NCBI GenBank assembly: GCA_047600765.1
Contig: JASGKF010000002.1
Span: forward strand, 744,001 to 808,000
DNA length: 64,000 bases
Source: Viridibacterium sp047600765
Lineage (GTDB): Bacteria; Pseudomonadota; Gammaproteobacteria; Burkholderiales; Rhodocyclaceae
Direction: 5' to 3'
Shown here: positions 8,215 through 16,610 of the stretch, in pieces
Position numbering within the stretch: the first letter of the stretch is position 1
Layout of the letters: the number at the start of each line of letters is the position of its first letter
Notes under the pieces: model-generated
The model's input: the letters and a program-made list of their open reading frames with translations, nothing else
Told to the model about the DNA's origin: nothing
The model's database searches: none
Translations under genes and position numbers: made by a program

Positions 8215-8224
8215 ATTTCAAGCC

Positions 8225-10213
8225 TCAGCGAAAGTTGATTTGCACGGTGACTGGTTTGTAGAAGTCAGCGCCGGAGCCTGGGGGAAGGGTGCCGAGACTG
8301 AGGTGGATGCTTTTGCCCTTGTATTGTCGGACGGGAGTCTTGCTGGTGGCATCGACGGGGATGAGGCTGTCGATGGTCCAGGCGTATTCACCATTGCGAT
8401 CAGGCTGGCTCTTGTTGTCAGGGCTGTTGGGGGTCGTGGGCGTGCCCCAGGCGACGCTGGTGACGGGGGCGTCATCGTCGCTTCCGGTAGTGTTGATTGT
8501 GCTGAGGCGCAGGCTGCGGGTGTGGGGAGCAAGGGCGTCGATATGACGTTCGCTGAGGGCGAGGCGACGCAGGGTGCCATTGCGCATGTGGATGGGATGC
8601 TGGGGGTCGCCGCTGGCAAAAAGGCGCAGCCCGGTGCCGGGTTGGATCTTGATGCGCAGGGTGAAGGGGGCAGAGTCGAGTTTGATCGGTTGGTCGTTGC
8701 GCAGGGGGTGGAGCTTGCCTCCCTGTTCGATGCTGGCACTCCATTCGTAGCGACCGGTCTTGGCGAGCGCAGCAGTGGTGACGCTGGATAACCAGTCGTA
8801 GAGGTAGGGGTTTTTGAGCGGGATATTGAAAGGGGTGGCGCGGATGTAACGGGTGTTGCCACCGACGAGGATGTCGAGGGTGGCAAGGGGGTCGGCACCG
8901 GCGTCGAGAAGCAGGGTTTCGGCGATGGCGCGGTTGTCTGCTTGAAGGGCAAGCATGAGTGGGGTGGTGCGGCCGGGCGGAGTGCTGTCGGCGCGAGCGC
9001 CAGCGTCGATAAGAGCGTGGGCGAAGATGGGGTCGGTCAGGGCAGTGGCGAGGTCGAGCGGGCAAGTCTGCGCGCCGCAGCGGTTGGGGTTGGCGCCTTG
9101 GGCGAGGAGGTGTAGGAGGAAGGAGATGTCTTTGGCGTACAGGGCAGACAGGATGAGGGTGCTGCCGTCGGAGAGTTGTCGGTCAAGGTCGCCGCGGGTG
9201 ATGAGACCGCGGAAGAAGGCAATCTCGAGGGCAGCACGGCCGCCGATGGTGTTGAGCACGCTACGCTTGACGAGGTCGCTGTTGTTGCGTAGTTGCTGCG
9301 GGTTGGGCAGTGCGTTGTCGGCGTAGGCGTCGAGCCAGTCGTCGTTGATATCCGTGTCGAGGAAGGCTGTGCTGGCGGCCTTGGTGTCCTGCATGTAGAT
9401 GATTAGCCAGTCGCGGCTGCCGGGGCGAGGGTCGCGGAAGGCGGGGGAGATATGGTCTTCTTCGGTGTCACCAGCTTGGGGGCGCAGATGGAGGGGGATT
9501 TCGCCGTACTCCGCCTGGTAGCTGAGGGTTCTGCCGTTGCGGCGGTTGGCGATGCATTCGCCGGTGCGGGCGCAGGCTTCGGCGCTGCGCTGGTCGGGGA
9601 GGTGAAGGACGTCGAAGGTGTAGACGAGGCCGTCGAAGCTGGCGAGGGCTTCGCGCTTGAGGAGGTCCAGGTCGCTGCGGCTGTACTGGTTGCGGATGCA
9701 GTCGCCGGGGGTCTTGCAGACAATGACGCTGGCAGCGCTGCTGGCGTGTAGCTGACGGTAGTGTTCTTCGAAGTCGCCGCCGGGGTTGTCGCGCAGGAAG
9801 CGTTGTCTATAGAGATGGGCGATGGCATCCTGTTCGGCGAGAATGACGCGGGCATTGCGTTCTTCTGGGACGTCGGCGGCGCGGCCTGGATTGCGACGTT
9901 CGATGGCGTCGGTCATGGCGGCGCGGGCTTCATCGCTGTCGAGAAGCATGCTTTGCTGCGCGGCTTGCCAGATCAGTTGGCGACGGATGAGTTCGGCGAG
10001 CAGGGCGTTGCGTAGATCATGGCTGTCGCGCGCACCGCTGAGGGTGGCGTCCTTGACGAGAACGTCTTGCATGGCCTGGGGGATGCGCACGCCGTTCACA
10101 CGGGCGATAGGGGTGTTGTAGTAGACGCGCTTGATGTCAACGGCGTGCGTTGGGCCCGCAAGGAAAAGGCTGACGACGATGGATAGGAGGAGGGTCGAGA
10201 GGTGTCTGGTCAT
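8225..10213 (-). CDS. Exported protein: SurA/PrsA-like N-domain plus ankyrin repeats
   Basis: A 662-aa protein. Residues 1-24 form a Sec signal peptide ending THA. The next ~120 residues (RVNGVRIPQAMQDVLV, then LLAELIRRQLIWQAA) resemble the N-terminal substrate-binding region of SurA/PrsA-type foldases. No clear parvulin domain follows. Two to three ankyrin repeats lie at about 370-480 (DGSTLILSALYAKDISFLLHL, TTPLMLALQADNRAIAETLL). The C-terminal 180 residues look beta-rich and are unassigned. The start at 10213 was chosen for the signal peptide; no strong ribosome site is visible. It may be a periplasmic binding or folding factor (inference). Confidence 0.7.
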   Translation of the reverse strand: MTRHLSTLLLSIVVSLFLAGPTHAVDIKRVYYNTPIARVNGVRIPQAMQDVLVKDATLSGARDSHDLRNALLAELIRRQLIWQAAQQSMLLDSDEARAAMTDAIERRNPGRAADVPEERNARVILAEQDAIAHLYRQRFLRDNPGGDFEEHYRQLHASSAASVIVCKTPGDCIRNQYSRSDLDLLKREALASFDGLVYTFDVLHLPDQRSAEACARTGECIANRRNGRTLSYQAEYGEIPLHLRPQAGDTEEDHISPAFRDPRPGSRDWLIIYMQDTKAASTAFLDTDINDDWLDAYADNALPNPQQLRNNSDLVKRSVLNTIGGRAALEIAFFRGLITRGDLDRQLSDGSTLILSALYAKDISFLLHLLAQGANPNRCGAQTCPLDLATALTDPIFAHALIDAGARADSTPPGRTTPLMLALQADNRAIAETLLLDAGADPLATLDILVGGNTRYIRATPFNIPLKNPYLYDWLSSVTTAALAKTGRYEWSASIEQGGKLHPLRNDQPIKLDSAPFTLRIKIQPGTGLRLFASGDPQHPIHMRNGTLRRLALSERHIDALAPHTRSLRLSTINTTGSDDDAPVTSVAWGTPTTPNSPDNKSQPDRNGEYAWTIDSLIPVDATSKTPVRQYKGKSIHLSLGTLPPGSGADFYKPVTVQINFR

Positions 10214-10335
10214 GGCTTGCGGTGCCGGTGTGGGAGCGTGGGGCGAAAGCCCATCCGCTTGATCGTATCTCAATGCCCTATCGCGTGGGCGCACCGTGCC
10301 CATCCTGAGAAACTGACTTGCATAAGGTTCTTCTG

Positions 10336-10626
10336 ATGACAGACCAGGTTGGTGCGATCTTCGCTGCGCTGTATTACGCAATACCATTGGCAATCGTTGT
10401 TTTACTGTTCCTGAAGTTGTTTCAGGGCAAGCGCCTGGCTGTTGGCCAACTCACGCTGGCCCTTCTGGTTTGGGCCTTCGGATTGCTGATTGCTTTGTTT
10501 GCGTTGGGAGGCTGCATGACCGGTCATTGTGGTGATCGTCATGAAGAAGCTTTTTCTCTGGCCATCGTGGTGACAATCAATTGTCTGGCCGTGTGGATTG
10601 CGTACATGGCAGCAAGAAAAAAGTAG
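10336..10626 (+). CDS. Small membrane protein, unknown
   Basis: A 96-aa protein with three hydrophobic segments (about 5-25, 36-56 and 72-90) and a C-terminal RKK, suggesting an inner-membrane protein. A Cys/His-rich loop (GGCMTGHCGDRH) lies between the second and third segments. ATG 10336 has AAGG 8 bases upstream, which favours it over the earlier TTG at 10318. No family is recognised. It is divergent from the ankyrin-protein gene. Confidence 0.6.
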   Translation: MTDQVGAIFAALYYAIPLAIVVLLFLKLFQGKRLAVGQLTLALLVWAFGLLIALFALGGCMTGHCGDRHEEAFSLAIVVTINCLAVWIAYMAARKK

Positions 10627-10631
10627 CCCGG

Positions 10632-10658
10632 CAGGGTGGGCACACCGTGCCCGCCCTG
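10632..10658. repeat. Palindromic hairpin repeat after the small membrane protein gene
   Basis: A 12-bp stem CAGGGTGGGCAC / GTGCCCGCCCTG with a 3-base loop; one pair is G-U. There is no T-run, so it is more likely a REP-like element of the TAGGGTG family than a terminator. It starts 5 bases after the stop codon. Confidence 0.6.
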
Positions 10659-10705
10659 TAGGCTTGATCCGACAGAACAAAAGAAGATTTCAGGGAGAGT
10701 AGATC

Positions 10706-11377
10706 GTGAGCGACCGAATCCATGCAGTCCTGCTGCTGAATCGCGGCTACGAAAAAATCGACCTTGCGAGGGGGCATGATCGGGTAGCCGCTGATGCCTT
10801 TGTCCAGGCCGCCGGACTGGCCCGGCACGTTCATTCGCACGAATATGAGCGCCAACAAAAGTCCGGTCGCCACGCTCGCGGCAAGTATTCGGATCTGAAA
10901 GTTTTTGCCAATGACAGCGGTGCCATTGTCTGGGGGCTCGATTTCGCATTCGATATCGTGTTGGCAGGCAAGAAGGCAAAACATGTCGCCACGCTGGGAA
11001 GCAAACTGCTGGGAGTGGTCTACAACAACCAGGTCCTGGAGGACGCGTTCAGCTACTACGAGGACGGCATCCTGAAGCGTCGCGTCAGCCAGTTCGATGG
11101 CGATGATCGCGCGGACGTCGTCCTCGAAGGCGAGCTGCTGGCAGAAGAGATCGAAGCACTCCTGCGGTCGGAGCCCGATCCGGATTGCGATCCGGAGGAT
11201 TTGAGCGAGTTTGTCGCCAATGGAAAGACCTGCATCGTCGAGGGATATGTTCCCTTGCACGGATGCGGTCTCGACGTTTCGAAGCGGATGCTGGATGCAG
11301 GGGGCGGGGAACTGCTCTTTCTGAATCCGGACAAGGCATCAATCTACACAGCCAAACCCTGGTGGAAGCGCTGGTAG
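10706..11377 (+). CDS. Unknown soluble protein, 223 aa
   Basis: A GTG start with AGGGAGAG 6 bases upstream. The sequence is hydrophilic, with no signal peptide or membrane segment. An acidic stretch (EPDPDCDPEDLSEF, about residues 155-168) precedes a glycine-rich C-terminal part ending in YTAKPWWKRW. No family is recognised. It converges with the membrane-protein gene at 11449, with about 70 bases between them. Confidence 0.6.
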   Translation: MSDRIHAVLLLNRGYEKIDLARGHDRVAADAFVQAAGLARHVHSHEYERQQKSGRHARGKYSDLKVFANDSGAIVWGLDFAFDIVLAGKKAKHVATLGSKLLGVVYNNQVLEDAFSYYEDGILKRRVSQFDGDDRADVVLEGELLAEEIEALLRSEPDPDCDPEDLSEFVANGKTCIVEGYVPLHGCGLDVSKRMLDAGGGELLFLNPDKASIYTAKPWWKRW

Positions 11378-11448
11378 CCCAGTCAGGCAGTGAGCTTGGG
11401 CGCTCACGTCCGCTTCCACACTGCTGCGTGGGCAACGCCCTGCAAATC

Positions 11449-11955
11449 TCATCCCGCTTTACTGGTGACCGCGGCAACGCCGAAGTACCGCTTTGCCTTG
11501 GCTGAAAAGCAGCATGCATGGGCCCACCAGGCAAGCAGCAGTGGAAGCAGGATGTAGCGCGAGAAGGCGCCGCCCTGTTGTTCGGCTTCGTTGTTGTAGT
11601 GCGTGGTGTCTGGACTGAAGATGCAGTAAGCAATCAATCCCACGATAGCCAGCAGGCTTGGCCAGCGCGCCCAGCGCTTGCGCCGGAATACGCCGAAGGC
11701 CAATGCAGCCGTTGCAGCAGCGGCCAGCACGATGCGCAAGAAAGCGGGTAACAACACGGGCAACGCAGCGCTGAACCCGGCAAAGTTGACCCAGGCCACC
11801 AAAGCAAAGCGGGACAAGCCAGTGAGAAGCAGTGCTTCAGCGATGAGCAGGACGACGAAAAGCAGCCATACGGCAAAGGGACGGGAAGCGACTCCGGCTC
11901 CGGGTAATGGATCGGACAAGGCGCTGCGCGGCGGGGAATAGGGATTGTCCTGCAT
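11449..11955 (-). CDS. Membrane protein of unknown function, 168 aa
   Basis: Starts MQDNPYSPPRS; an N-terminal NPYxPP motif is common in small bacterial membrane proteins of this kind. Four hydrophobic segments follow (about 26-48, 51-70, 74-92 and 98-112), then a polar loop and another hydrophobic stretch (about 133-150). Probably an inner-membrane protein; the role is unknown. No conserved catalytic residues are seen. Confidence 0.6.
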   Translation of the reverse strand: MQDNPYSPPRSALSDPLPGAGVASRPFAVWLLFVVLLIAEALLLTGLSRFALVAWVNFAGFSAALPVLLPAFLRIVLAAAATAALAFGVFRRKRWARWPSLLAIVGLIAYCIFSPDTTHYNNEAEQQGGAFSRYILLPLLLAWWAHACCFSAKAKRYFGVAAVTSKAG

Positions 11956-12099
11956 GGCTTGAACGGTGAGGGTTGGGGGGAGATTCTAGTATGTCGCTCG
12001 CTTGGCCTGATGCGCTACGCTTATGCCGTGGTTTTAGGGCTTCGCCATCATGGCGGCCCGCCACCTTCAACCGCGGACGGCACAATGGTTCTCCGATCA

Positions 12100-12718
12100 A
12101 TGAAGCAATCAGTGACAGTAACGCTGCTCGTGCTGGCTGTGGCGGCGCCTGCCGCCTATGCAAAGCAATCGAAATGCGCCGTGCTTTCAAAACGCCTGTC
12201 TGAAAGTGCACAGACCGATGTGCCGTGTTACTGCGGCAAGGCGTTGGCGAACCTGGAGGTGACGGTGCCGAGTGGCTTGCGCGTCGATGCGGTGTGTGGG
12301 CTGAGGACTGTTTCAGGACGCTGGATTGACTTGCGCAAAGAGAAGGCATCGCTGGACCGCTACGGCAAAGATGGCAGCCGGCCGGCCGGACGGCAGGATT
12401 TACCTTTCGGGGCAGATCGTCCTGCGGGGTACGGTCCTGATGGAACCCAGTAACAGTGGTGACTTATGGTTCGATACCGCATGCAACATTCCTGAAGCGC
12501 CTCTCTTTCCGAGGGAGTTCTGCCATCTGAAGCTGGATGGAGAGCGTGACGCCCGGAAGTTCGGCGCTGCACGATCAGGGTGCTGGACGCAGGAGGCGAC
12601 GTTGAAAATCGTTGATGCGGAAGTCTTTCTATTCGACACCGATGAGGCGGGTACCTATCCGCGAGACGTTGTCGTACTCAGCAAGAAGAAGGTAGCGCCC
12701 AAGACGTGCTATGAGTGA
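12100..12718 (+). pseudogene. Secreted protein of unknown function, broken by a frameshift
   Basis: The 5' part gives a signal peptide (MKQSVTVTLLVLAVAAPAAYA) and a Cys-containing domain (KCAVLSKRLSES, CYCGKALANLEV) read in one frame to about 12380. The same protein seems to continue in the +1 frame from about 12385 to TGA 12718 (GRIYLSGQIVLRGTVL to KKVAPKTCYE). The switch lies at a (CCGG)x3 tract, 12378-12389, where removing one base joins the frames into a protein of about 205 residues. Either a real frameshift mutation or a consensus error at the repeat. Family unknown. Confidence 0.6.
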
Positions 12719-12745
12719 GCCCTCCCTCCAGTCTGACCAAAGGAT

Positions 12746-13060
12746 GTGTCGCAAGTGACCCTCGTCGCCATCATCACTGTGCTCAAGGATGCACGCGATC
12801 AGTTCCATGCCTTCGAAACGCACGCCTCTGCCATCATGAAAACGCATGGCGGATGCATTGAGAGAACGGTCGTTGTGGAAGACGATGGCAGGCCGGATGT
12901 GTTCAAGGAGATCCACGTACTAACCTTTCCGGATGCGCGGGCGTTCGCGGCTTATCGCAGTGATCCCTTGCTCGCCGGGGTGGCGCATCTGCGTGAAGCT
13001 TCGGTTGTGGGCATGGAAGTCTTCATTGGAGAAGACGGGCCGACGTATGGGGCGGCTTAG
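12746..13060 (+). CDS. Small dimeric alpha-beta barrel (ABM/DUF1330-like) protein
   Basis: About 104 aa, with the alternating strand-helix-strand pattern of antibiotic-monooxygenase-like folds: TLVAIITVLKDARDQFHAFE, then VFKEIHVLTFPDARAFAAYR, then a final strand ASVVGMEVFIGE. Such proteins act as small oxygenases, heme-binding proteins or stress proteins; none is favoured here. The start is a GTG (12746 or 12755), and the weak AAAGGA site does not settle which. The next gene, a lipoprotein, follows 40 bases later on the same strand. Confidence 0.55.
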   Translation: MSQVTLVAIITVLKDARDQFHAFETHASAIMKTHGGCIERTVVVEDDGRPDVFKEIHVLTFPDARAFAAYRSDPLLAGVAHLREASVVGMEVFIGEDGPTYGAA

Positions 13061-13099
13061 CGTCGCGGGGTGCGGACAGTGAGACCAGGAGAGGGGCGC

Positions 13100-13672
13100 A
13101 TGCGGGGAGTCGTTGCGGCAAGAGTTTTTACGCCATTGATCACTGGCGTGCTGTGTTGTGTGGCGCTCAGTGCCTGTTCGCGCAAGCCGGAGTTCAAGGC
13201 TTTCAAGCCGAGCGAGTGCCCGTTGACCGTGCAGATGCCGGCCGGGCAGGAGCGACGTACGCGTGACTACCCTGAGCTACGCGGTGGGTCGATTACGGCG
13301 ACGATCTACGAGAGTCGTTTCGACGACGTGCTCTACAGCGTGAGTTGTGTAGTACTGCCGGCCGAGGTGTCGGCGGCACTCAGGCGTACCTCGCAGCGTG
13401 AGCTGCATGAGCGCTCGGCACGACAGGCTGCTGCGCAGGTCGATGGCTGGCTGATCGATGAAAGCTCGCTGGTGGTCAAACGCAAAGTGGGCCATGACAT
13501 GGCCGGCTACAAGGCGGTGATCGTGCATGCAGGCAACGCCAAACGCACCGTGGTGGGCTACTTCGTGAGCGGCAGCTACTACGTGCTGCTGGAGGCCAGC
13601 TATCCCCATCCACCCGCGTACAACCAAGAGCTGTACGCGCAGCGCTTCGTCGATTCGATGGCGATGGATTGA
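13100..13672 (+). CDS. Putative lipoprotein, unknown
   Basis: 190 aa. The N-terminus is a lipoprotein signal (basic start, hydrophobic core, lipobox LSAC at about residues 23-26), so it should be anchored to a membrane. ATG 13100 follows GGAGAGG. The mature part has a beta-rich start (VQMPAGQERR, GGSITATIYE), a basic helical middle (RRTSQRELHERSARQAAAQ) and a closing helix (YAQRFVDSMAMD). No family is recognised. It converges with the histidine kinase gene 28 bases later. Confidence 0.65.
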   Translation: MRGVVAARVFTPLITGVLCCVALSACSRKPEFKAFKPSECPLTVQMPAGQERRTRDYPELRGGSITATIYESRFDDVLYSVSCVVLPAEVSAALRRTSQRELHERSARQAAAQVDGWLIDESSLVVKRKVGHDMAGYKAVIVHAGNAKRTVVGYFVSGSYYVLLEASYPHPPAYNQELYAQRFVDSMAMD

Positions 13673-13700
13673 GTGTTGGAGAGCCCGGCCTGGGGAGGGA

Positions 13701-14999
13701 TCAGGCGGCGCGGAAGCGTAGTGTGACGCGCAGGCCGCCCAGTTCAGGCGACTGATCCAGCGCAAGCTGTACCGCGTGCCGGCTGGCGATGGCCTGCACG
13801 ATGGCGAGCCCCAGCCCGCTTCCTTCCACATCGTGCCCGCTGCCACGGTGAAAGCGCTCGAAGGCCTGGTTGCGCTCAGCTTCCGGAATGCCTGGTCCGC
13901 TGTCTTCGATGTTGAGCGCGCACTGTCCTGCGTCTTTCTGCAGGGTGATGTGGATGCGGCCACCGGTGGGCGTGTACTTGACTGCGTTCTCCAGCAGATT
14001 GCGCAGCATCCTGCGCATCACCTCGATGCCCGCCCGGATCATCAGCGCGTCGTCGGGCACGTCGTCCGACAGACTGGCTGTGATGTCCAGGTCACGCTCC
14101 TGCGCACGGGGCAGGACGTCGGACAGTGCGAGGCGCACTACCTGTGGCAGCGCGCAGGTTTCGCCATCGCTGGCCGACGCTTCTTCGCGTGCCAGCGTCA
14201 GCATCTGCTCGACGAGGCGGGACGTGCGGTCGATGCCGCTCAATAACCGGGCGCTGGCGAGTTTGTGCTGTTCGGCGTCGGTCGTGCGTTGCAGGGCCTG
14301 CACTTGCAAGCGCAGCGCGGTCAGGGGCGAGCGCAGTTCGTGCGCTGCGTCAGCCACGAAGTTCTGCTGGGCTGCGAAGGCATCGCTGACGCGTCTGAAC
14401 AGCGCGTTGATCTCCTGCACGAAAGGCAGCAATTCGATCGGCACGGCATCTGTCGGCAAGGGGCGCAGGTCGCCGGCCTCGCGTTTGGCAATCTCGTGTC
14501 GGGCGTTGTGTACCGGACGCAAAGCGCGCGACACCGTCCACCACACCATGAGCATGAGAATCGGCCCCAGCAACAGGATGGGCAGGATCGTGCGGAATGC
14601 CAGCACGCGCGCATTGTGGCGACGGATCTCCATGTCATGGAAAGCTTCGATCAGCATGCTGCCGGTGGGCACGGAGAAGACCCGGAAGGTCTTGTTGCCG
14701 ATCTGGCGCGTCGAGAAACCATTGGGGTGAGGCTCGACAGCCGTTGCAGTTGGCAAGGGCGAGATGACCAGGCTGAAGTCCGGGTCTTCGGCGGGAGCCC
14801 CCTCGCGCCTGGAGACAGACCTGAGTTCGTTGTGGCGCAGTGAATAGGCCGACTGCTGCATGTGGTAGTCGGAGATGGTATCGACCTCGTTCAGCGCGAC
14901 GTGATACGCGACGATGGCCTGTACCGTGGTGGCGAGAAAAACCGCAGCGCCCAGTAACTGCAGCAGGCGCGTCCTGATCGAGAAGCGCGTGTCTTTCAT
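13701..14999 (-). CDS. Sensor histidine kinase (QseC type)
   Basis: 432 aa. Two membrane helices (about 12-34 and 135-157) enclose a periplasmic sensor of about 100 residues. HAMP and dimerisation regions follow, with phospho-acceptor His220 in DAAHELRSPLTALR. The ATPase domain has an intact N-box (NLLENAVKYT), D-box (EDSGPGIP) and G-box (GSGLGLAIV). It overlaps the response regulator stop (ATGA), so the pair is co-translated. The layout matches QseBC/PmrBA-like systems; the signal is unknown. Two BamE-like periplasmic proteins are encoded just upstream on the same strand and may be part of the same response. Confidence 0.93.
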   Translation of the reverse strand: MKDTRFSIRTRLLQLLGAAVFLATTVQAIVAYHVALNEVDTISDYHMQQSAYSLRHNELRSVSRREGAPAEDPDFSLVISPLPTATAVEPHPNGFSTRQIGNKTFRVFSVPTGSMLIEAFHDMEIRRHNARVLAFRTILPILLLGPILMLMVWWTVSRALRPVHNARHEIAKREAGDLRPLPTDAVPIELLPFVQEINALFRRVSDAFAAQQNFVADAAHELRSPLTALRLQVQALQRTTDAEQHKLASARLLSGIDRTSRLVEQMLTLAREEASASDGETCALPQVVRLALSDVLPRAQERDLDITASLSDDVPDDALMIRAGIEVMRRMLRNLLENAVKYTPTGGRIHITLQKDAGQCALNIEDSGPGIPEAERNQAFERFHRGSGHDVEGSGLGLAIVQAIASRHAVQLALDQSPELGGLRVTLRFRAA

Positions 15000-15670
15000 G
15001 CGTCGCCCCGGCCTGCTTTGGGGACGAGGTAGCCGACACCGCGCACATTCTGGATCAGGCCGGCGCCGAGCTTCTTGCGCAGGCCGTGGATGTACACCTC
15101 GACGGCATTGCTGTTGATGTCGTCTTTCCAGCTGAAGAGTTTCTCTTCGATCTGCGCGCGCGACAGGATCATGCCGGGTCGGGCGAGCAGGGGCTCCAGC
15201 ACGGCCCATTCGCGGGCAGAGAGGATCACGGGTTCACCGTCGATCAGCACTTCACGGGTGCCCGGATTGATGCTGACGTTCTGGTACGTGTAGACCGGTT
15301 CGGCGCGACCCGCGCTACGGCGGATCAGTGCGCGGATGCGCGCGAGCAGTTCGTCCACGTCGTAGGGTTTGACGAGATAGTCGTCCGCACCGGCATCCAG
15401 CCCTGCGATGCGCTGGGCGATGGCGTCACGCGCTGTGGTGATCACGACCGGGGTGCGTAGCTTGCGGTCGCGCACGGCGCGCAGTACGTCGAGCCCGTCC
15501 TTGCGGGGCAGGCCGAGATCGAGAATCACGAGGTCGTATGCCTGGCTATTCAAGGCCGTTTCGGCCATGGTTCCGTCGCGCACCCAGTCGACGGCGTACG
15601 TCTCTGCGCGCAGCAGATCAATCACGCTGGCACCGATCATCACGTCGTCTTCAACCAGCAGCAGTCTCAT
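14996..15670 (-). CDS. OmpR-family response regulator (QseB type)
   Basis: 224 aa. The receiver domain has acidic residues Glu7, Asp8 and Asp9, phospho-site Asp51 (VILDLGLPRKDG), Thr78/79 and Lys101 (YLVKPYD). The C-terminal winged helix (about 130-220) contains SAREWAVLEPLL and the DNA-contact part VEVYIHGLRKKLG. It overlaps the sensor kinase gene downstream. The likely role is transcription activation after phosphorylation by the kinase at 13701-14999; targets may include the neighbouring BamE-like genes. Confidence 0.95.
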   Translation of the reverse strand: MRLLLVEDDVMIGASVIDLLRAETYAVDWVRDGTMAETALNSQAYDLVILDLGLPRKDGLDVLRAVRDRKLRTPVVITTARDAIAQRIAGLDAGADDYLVKPYDVDELLARIRALIRRSAGRAEPVYTYQNVSINPGTREVLIDGEPVILSAREWAVLEPLLARPGMILSRAQIEEKLFSWKDDINSNAVEVYIHGLRKKLGAGLIQNVRGVGYLVPKAGRGDA

Positions 15671-15771
15671 GTCTCACTTTGTCCCGGTAAGCCGTTGCGC
15701 GACTTGCAGGTCGCTTGCCCGTCCCCCAGTCTGAACCCGGATGCGGGGCTGTGGGAATGGTCAGCGCAACG

Positions 15772-16062
15772 TCACTCGTCAAGAATTTCGATGGATTGCA
15801 TCTTCCCGCTACGGTCGATGCCGATGTAGGCCGTCTGGCGTCCGATCTCGGGCACCTGGACTTCATACACCAGCGCGCTGGTGCCGTTGATCCAGCTGTT
15901 GACCCGCTTGGGCTCGCCAAGTGCCTGCAGGATCGCATTGCGTGAGTCGCCGGTGTGCAGGCGGCTGAGCTGGCTTTCCGTGACTGGCACGGGCGTGGCA
16001 GCAAAAACGGGTGAGGTGGCGAGCGCAATGATCGTTGAGGCGCTGAGGGTGAATTGTTTCAT
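15772..16062 (-). CDS. Periplasmic BamE/SmpA-like small protein, paralog A
   Basis: 96 aa. A signal peptide ends near SPVFAA. The mature part begins with VTESQLSRLHTGDSRNAILQALGEP, the helix-turn-helix pattern of BamE/SmpA-like domains (L-x-x-G-x-S/T...V-x-x-x-L-G-x-P), followed by three strands. There is no lipobox, so it should be free in the periplasm. A good ribosome site (AAGGAG) precedes ATG 16062. A paralog lies 127 bases upstream, and the two-component genes lie downstream on the same strand. Confidence 0.75.
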   Translation of the reverse strand: MKQFTLSASTIIALATSPVFAATPVPVTESQLSRLHTGDSRNAILQALGEPKRVNSWINGTSALVYEVQVPEIGRQTAYIGIDRSGKMQSIEILDE

Positions 16063-16189
16063 GGTGTTCTCCTTGCACTGGCATGCGGGGACGTTGGCCT
16101 GCGCATGCTGTCGGGGTCAGAAACACGGGGCGAGGGGTGCAGACAGGTCATCCTGCTGCTGTCACGCACTCGCCCTGAGCCGCGCAGGC

Positions 16190-16495
16190 TTACTCGTCGT
16201 CGATGGAGAACGACATCATCTTCCCGGCGTTGTTCAGATCGACGTACACGCTCTGCGGACCGCTGACGGTGGTCTGGATTTCATACACCAGCGACGTGGT
16301 GCCATCCGGCCACTTGCTGACGCGCATGGGGCTGCCCAGCGCGTGGATCACCTCGCTGCGCGACTCGCCCTGGTGCAGAGCGTCGAGCTGTGACTGCGTC
16401 ACGTCGTAGTGAGGAGTCGAGATGGCTGAGGCATGGCCGGCGAACGCCACGCTGGCGGTGGAAACGATGGCGAGAAGAAGCGAGCGGTTTTTCAT
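16190..16495 (-). CDS. Periplasmic BamE/SmpA-like small protein, paralog B
   Basis: 101 aa. A signal peptide (MKNRSLLLAIVSTASVAFA, cleavage near HASA) precedes a domain clearly homologous to the protein encoded at 15772-16062: VTQSQLDALHQGESRSEVIHALGSP aligns with VTESQLSRLHTGDSRNAILQALGEP, and both end in a strand followed by DE. AGGAG lies 6 bases before the ATG. The tandem duplication beside a two-component system suggests stress-responsive envelope proteins (inference). Confidence 0.75.
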   Translation of the reverse strand: MKNRSLLLAIVSTASVAFAGHASAISTPHYDVTQSQLDALHQGESRSEVIHALGSPMRVSKWPDGTTSLVYEIQTTVSGPQSVYVDLNNAGKMMSFSIDDE

Positions 16496-16610
16496 GATGA
16501 ACTCCTGGGTTGAACGGGAAGACGGGGCGTCTTTCCATGGTTCGAATTCTGGAGTTCTTCACTTAGCGGAAACTTAAGACAGCTCCGCGCCGCATCGGCA
16601 GGTCGGGGCG

